Below are positions 61,274-64,000 of a stretch of 64,000 nt of DNA, one piece after another. Both the position numbers and the translations under genes were made by a program. Below the pieces are notes generated by a model, which saw nothing but the letters and a program-made list of their open reading frames with translations, did not search any database and was not told where the DNA came from. This DNA comes from Diadema setosum (Eukaryota; Echinodermata; Echinoidea; Diadematoida; Diadematidae): assembly GCF_964275005.1 (NCBI RefSeq), contig NC_092705.1:8110641-8174640 (forward strand), written 5' to 3'. How positions within the stretch are numbered: position 1 is the first letter of the stretch; each line of letters starts with the position of its first letter.

Positions 61274-61425
61274 GCCCGCCGCACACTTTACGACTTTTAG
61301 TCGCACGACTAAGAGACTTCGGATCTGAAATAAACAAGCGTGTTTATTCTGAGGCTATCGTGATTTAACTCGGATCCAAAGTCTGCCAGTCGTACGACCA
61401 AAAGTCGTATCGTGTGCGGCGGCCT
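61274..61425. mobile_element. TTAA-flanked short MITE (GCCGCCGCACAC ends)
   Basis: A 152-bp element flanked by TTAA (61270-61273, 61426-61429). The ends, GCCCGCCGCACAC and the reverse AGGCCGCCGCACAC, are followed by matching arms TACGACTTTTAGTCG and TACGACTTTTGGTCG (reversed). It could fold into a hairpin over nearly its full length. No coding capacity. Confidence 0.7.
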
Positions 61426-64000
61426 TTAATTTCAAGAAGAGCTTTGAGTGTTATAGAGGGAATAAATTGGTCGTCACGCCTGAAACACGACTACGACTGT
61501 CCGAGGATGTCTCCGATGACTTTTCCGACGAAGTGTCCATCCTACACAATTTCACTCGACCTTTCAAAGGCTCGTTTCCGATTGATGACGTCACTGGATG
61601 ACTCGTCTTCAATTTTCTCGTCTATTTTCCCCCTGTACATAGCCATGCCCTGTTCACATCTTAACGTGTTCGTTTGTGAGATACTACAGCCACTCTGTAG
61701 ATGATAATGCTCTGTCTACCAAATTCTTATTATTGCAATATTTGATATTTTCTATGCAGTATTGCTGCCAAATATTAGTTTGGTAACGTTAAGAAATCAT
61801 CTAGCATTGCCGAGTTTTATTGATATTACTCTTTCGTTCTCAATCTTATCGTGTTTCACAACTGTAATCATCGTTACGATTGTGTAGACTATTAAAACTT
61901 TTTCTTTTAATCCTCCATACCCTCTTCTTTCATCTTCTCATCAATCATTTAATCATCCACGGATTTCCATTGTTATCGTTATCGTCATAGCTATCACTTA
62001 TAGTAGGGCCATACTGGTAGTATCATCATGATGATCGTTATGATTGTGTGTACATTTAAAATTTTCTTTATTTTCTATACTGGTACCCTCCACTTTCATC
62101 TTCTCATTATAATGCTTTATCATTTTTTATGCCTCCGCCCGAAGGGTGCTGGAGGCATTATTTTCCATATATATCATCAATATCTCTATGTAGTGTTCTT
62201 TTTATTGTTTCTATCATCATCGTTGTCTTTCTCTTTGCTGTCATTGCCATTGTTAGTCAGTCAGATTGATCACATGACAGGACCGCGGGTAATTAGGTTA
62301 TACCAAATAACATTTTATTTTTGGTGTGCTTTTCTGGGAAGGAAGGCATTATTATGATTTGAATCTTAATTTAGCTGCCACACTGGTATACTCCAGTCAC
62401 GAAATGAGGCATTGTATCTACTCCGTAGAGAGGCTGTTTAATATGTGATGCACAATACCTACAGTCTGCATTCTGCTATTAAAGTTTAGGTTGATGTCGA
62501 TCAGTAAATCTACATTAATGTAAATCAAATATTGAGTTCTATTCTTCGAAATCATGGAATGGTGTTTGTATGGAGACTCTGATACAATATTGGTGATGGT
62601 TCTCAAGTGATACAGGCATAAATATATACTCTGTATGATTTTTTATTATTTATTTTTTTATCAAGTGTTCTTTACCCATGATAGCCCCATCAGTGGTATA
62701 ATTATACACTGTTGGGGGCCCTGCAACAGAATAACAAAGGACAATAGTTAATTCAACATACACAAAGTAACAGTCAAGGACATCCCGTTATACATCACAA
62801 TATCAAAACAACATCAATGCTTTAGAAGTTAGATGTCACCAAAGGTATCCAGGAATGTCCTCGAGTTTAGACGAACCACATGCACCAGTCATAACATGAA
62901 GAAACACCGCCAAACAGGAATATAGAAGCACAAAACAGGAGCAAGGTGCGGGAAGCTGCACTCATCGCGCTGCACCTTTATGATAATACAATAGGATGAT
63001 TAGGGGACCATGCCAATTAGGAGTTTGTATTTTTTTTCACATTGCAAAGAAAACACCAACCAATGAGCATTATATAACTCGTTGCTATGGTCACAGCAAC
63101 AACAACAGAAGAAGAAGAAGAAGAAGAAGAAGAAGAAGAAGAAGAAGAAGAAGAAGAAGAAGAACTCGGTGTGAAATGGGTCCCAGACAGTTCGGAAATG
63201 TTCAGTATATCGAAGAGGATGTGTCGACCCTGGAAACCACGTTAGAACAAAGAAGTGGGACACTTTGGTGAAGGACAGTCCGTGGTGTCTGCGGCGATGC
63301 TAGTCACGTGACCCCTGTGAGAGCCAGACAACTGCAAACACTTGAAAATGCTTTTCTTAACAGTCTCTCATCCTGATTTAGGCTCTCTACGTCATAGCTA
63401 CATCCCCTTGCACATGAAAATAGCTGCAAAGTAACGTTCTTTTCATATTTTCCTGCATAGTGACCCGCCACACCATTAAAAAAAGATAACAACAAATTGT
63501 AAGCCGTCGTCATTACTCATATCGTCTACTGTGTAGTCACTCCACGACACCTGCTATTCTCATTTTCACTCGTAGTATGATTCATTTATTTTATTTTCAC
63601 TCGGGTTTTTTGTTTGTATTTTTCAATACTCAATCTGATATTGTTTAAAAGAATGCTGGAAGATCTTTTCTTACACAGTATAATGGCGTATATACACCAC
63701 TGGTGTAACACCAGCAAGGCCGGTATTGTTGATTTTAGCACGAAAAACAATTTTGGAATTTGTACAATGACTGAGTAGTCCTTTCGATTTTTTTTTTTTT
63801 TTTTTTTTTTGGGGGGGGGTAATATGTACCTACTTTAAATAGTACAGAGAATTATATAGATAATGTATTTTGTTATTGTTTCAGCTAATTTGTGATTTAC
63901 TATGAAATATTACCGCATCCTGTAGGCCCACAGGGTAATAAATTATGTATATACTCACACCCTTTCTTTCTTTTTGATAAACAAAGCAGAATGACGGTTT
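61426..64000. other. Gene-free downstream DNA
   Basis: AT-rich. It holds a short imperfect hairpin at about 62130-62160 (ATGCCTCCGCCCGAAGG... GGAGGCAT) that resembles the end of a common repeat, the GAA array, and a T-then-G run at 63790-63820. No gene is seen. Confidence 0.5.
63107..63164. repeat. (GAA)n microsatellite
   Basis: About nineteen GAA units after a short (CAA)n run. Purine-only GAA runs can form triplexes. Confidence 0.95.

Noticed and set aside
62996-63271. Frames with poly-Arg or poly-Phe
   Set aside because: They are translations of the GAA microsatellite.
1-64000. CRISPR-like arrays, rRNA, retroviral or other virus-derived remnants
   Set aside because: No regularly spaced repeat array with unique spacers, no rRNA-like sequence, and no recognisable polymerase, integrase, capsid or envelope motif was seen on either strand.

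Overview
The window is animal (metazoan) nuclear DNA: AT-rich, full of microsatellites and short inverted-repeat transposons, with widely spaced short exons and GT-AG introns. The style of the repeats (TTAA-flanked foldback MITEs, a tRNA-headed SINE, elements built on a GGCCGCTATAGACAG module) and the closest family match of the single gene point to a deuterostome marine invertebrate, most likely an echinoderm such as a sea urchin. The phylum call is an inference from recollection and needs a database search.

One protein-coding gene can be supported. It is a nuclear receptor of the NR2E (tailless/PNR) group on the + strand, 15506-41992, closest by eye to the HR83/NR2E6 branch. Six exons are clear (16784-17017, 31581-32033, 37310-37556, 38254-38410, 39769-39892, 41760-41992). 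A seventh, a tiny first coding exon holding only ATG-G (15506-15509), is proposed. All junctions keep phase, and the total is exactly 484 codons (483 residues plus stop). The order is: a DNA-binding domain with two C4 zinc fingers (residues 11-76) and an unusual DGCSC P-box; a long Ala/Ser/Pro-rich hinge; then a ligand-binding domain (about residue 290 to the end) with a short, non-canonical end. Intron 2 is 14.6 kb and separates the DNA-binding exon from the rest.

Region by region: 1-15.5 kb is upstream DNA with a foldback element at 3.5 kb, a 22-bp tandem array at 4.5 kb, a 190-bp near-palindrome at 5.2 kb, a TTAA-flanked MITE at 6.4 kb and long microsatellites; it becomes CpG-richer from 11.5 to 15.5 kb. 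The gene follows (15.5-42 kb). Its introns carry two TA-flanked mariner-like MITEs, a pair of opposed SINEs, a TTAA-flanked MITE, a GC-ended inverted-repeat element and several CpG-rich blocks that are candidate enhancers. A 1.06-kb inverted repeat begins about 0.43 kb after the stop codon. From 43.5 to 64 kb I find no gene, only more MITEs, microsatellites and one GC-rich block near 45.1-45.4 kb.

I found no operon-like system, CRISPR, rRNA or true tRNA gene, and no convincing viral or retroviral remnant. The most notable items are the divergent receptor itself and the crowd of independent TTAA-flanked and foldback elements in and around it.
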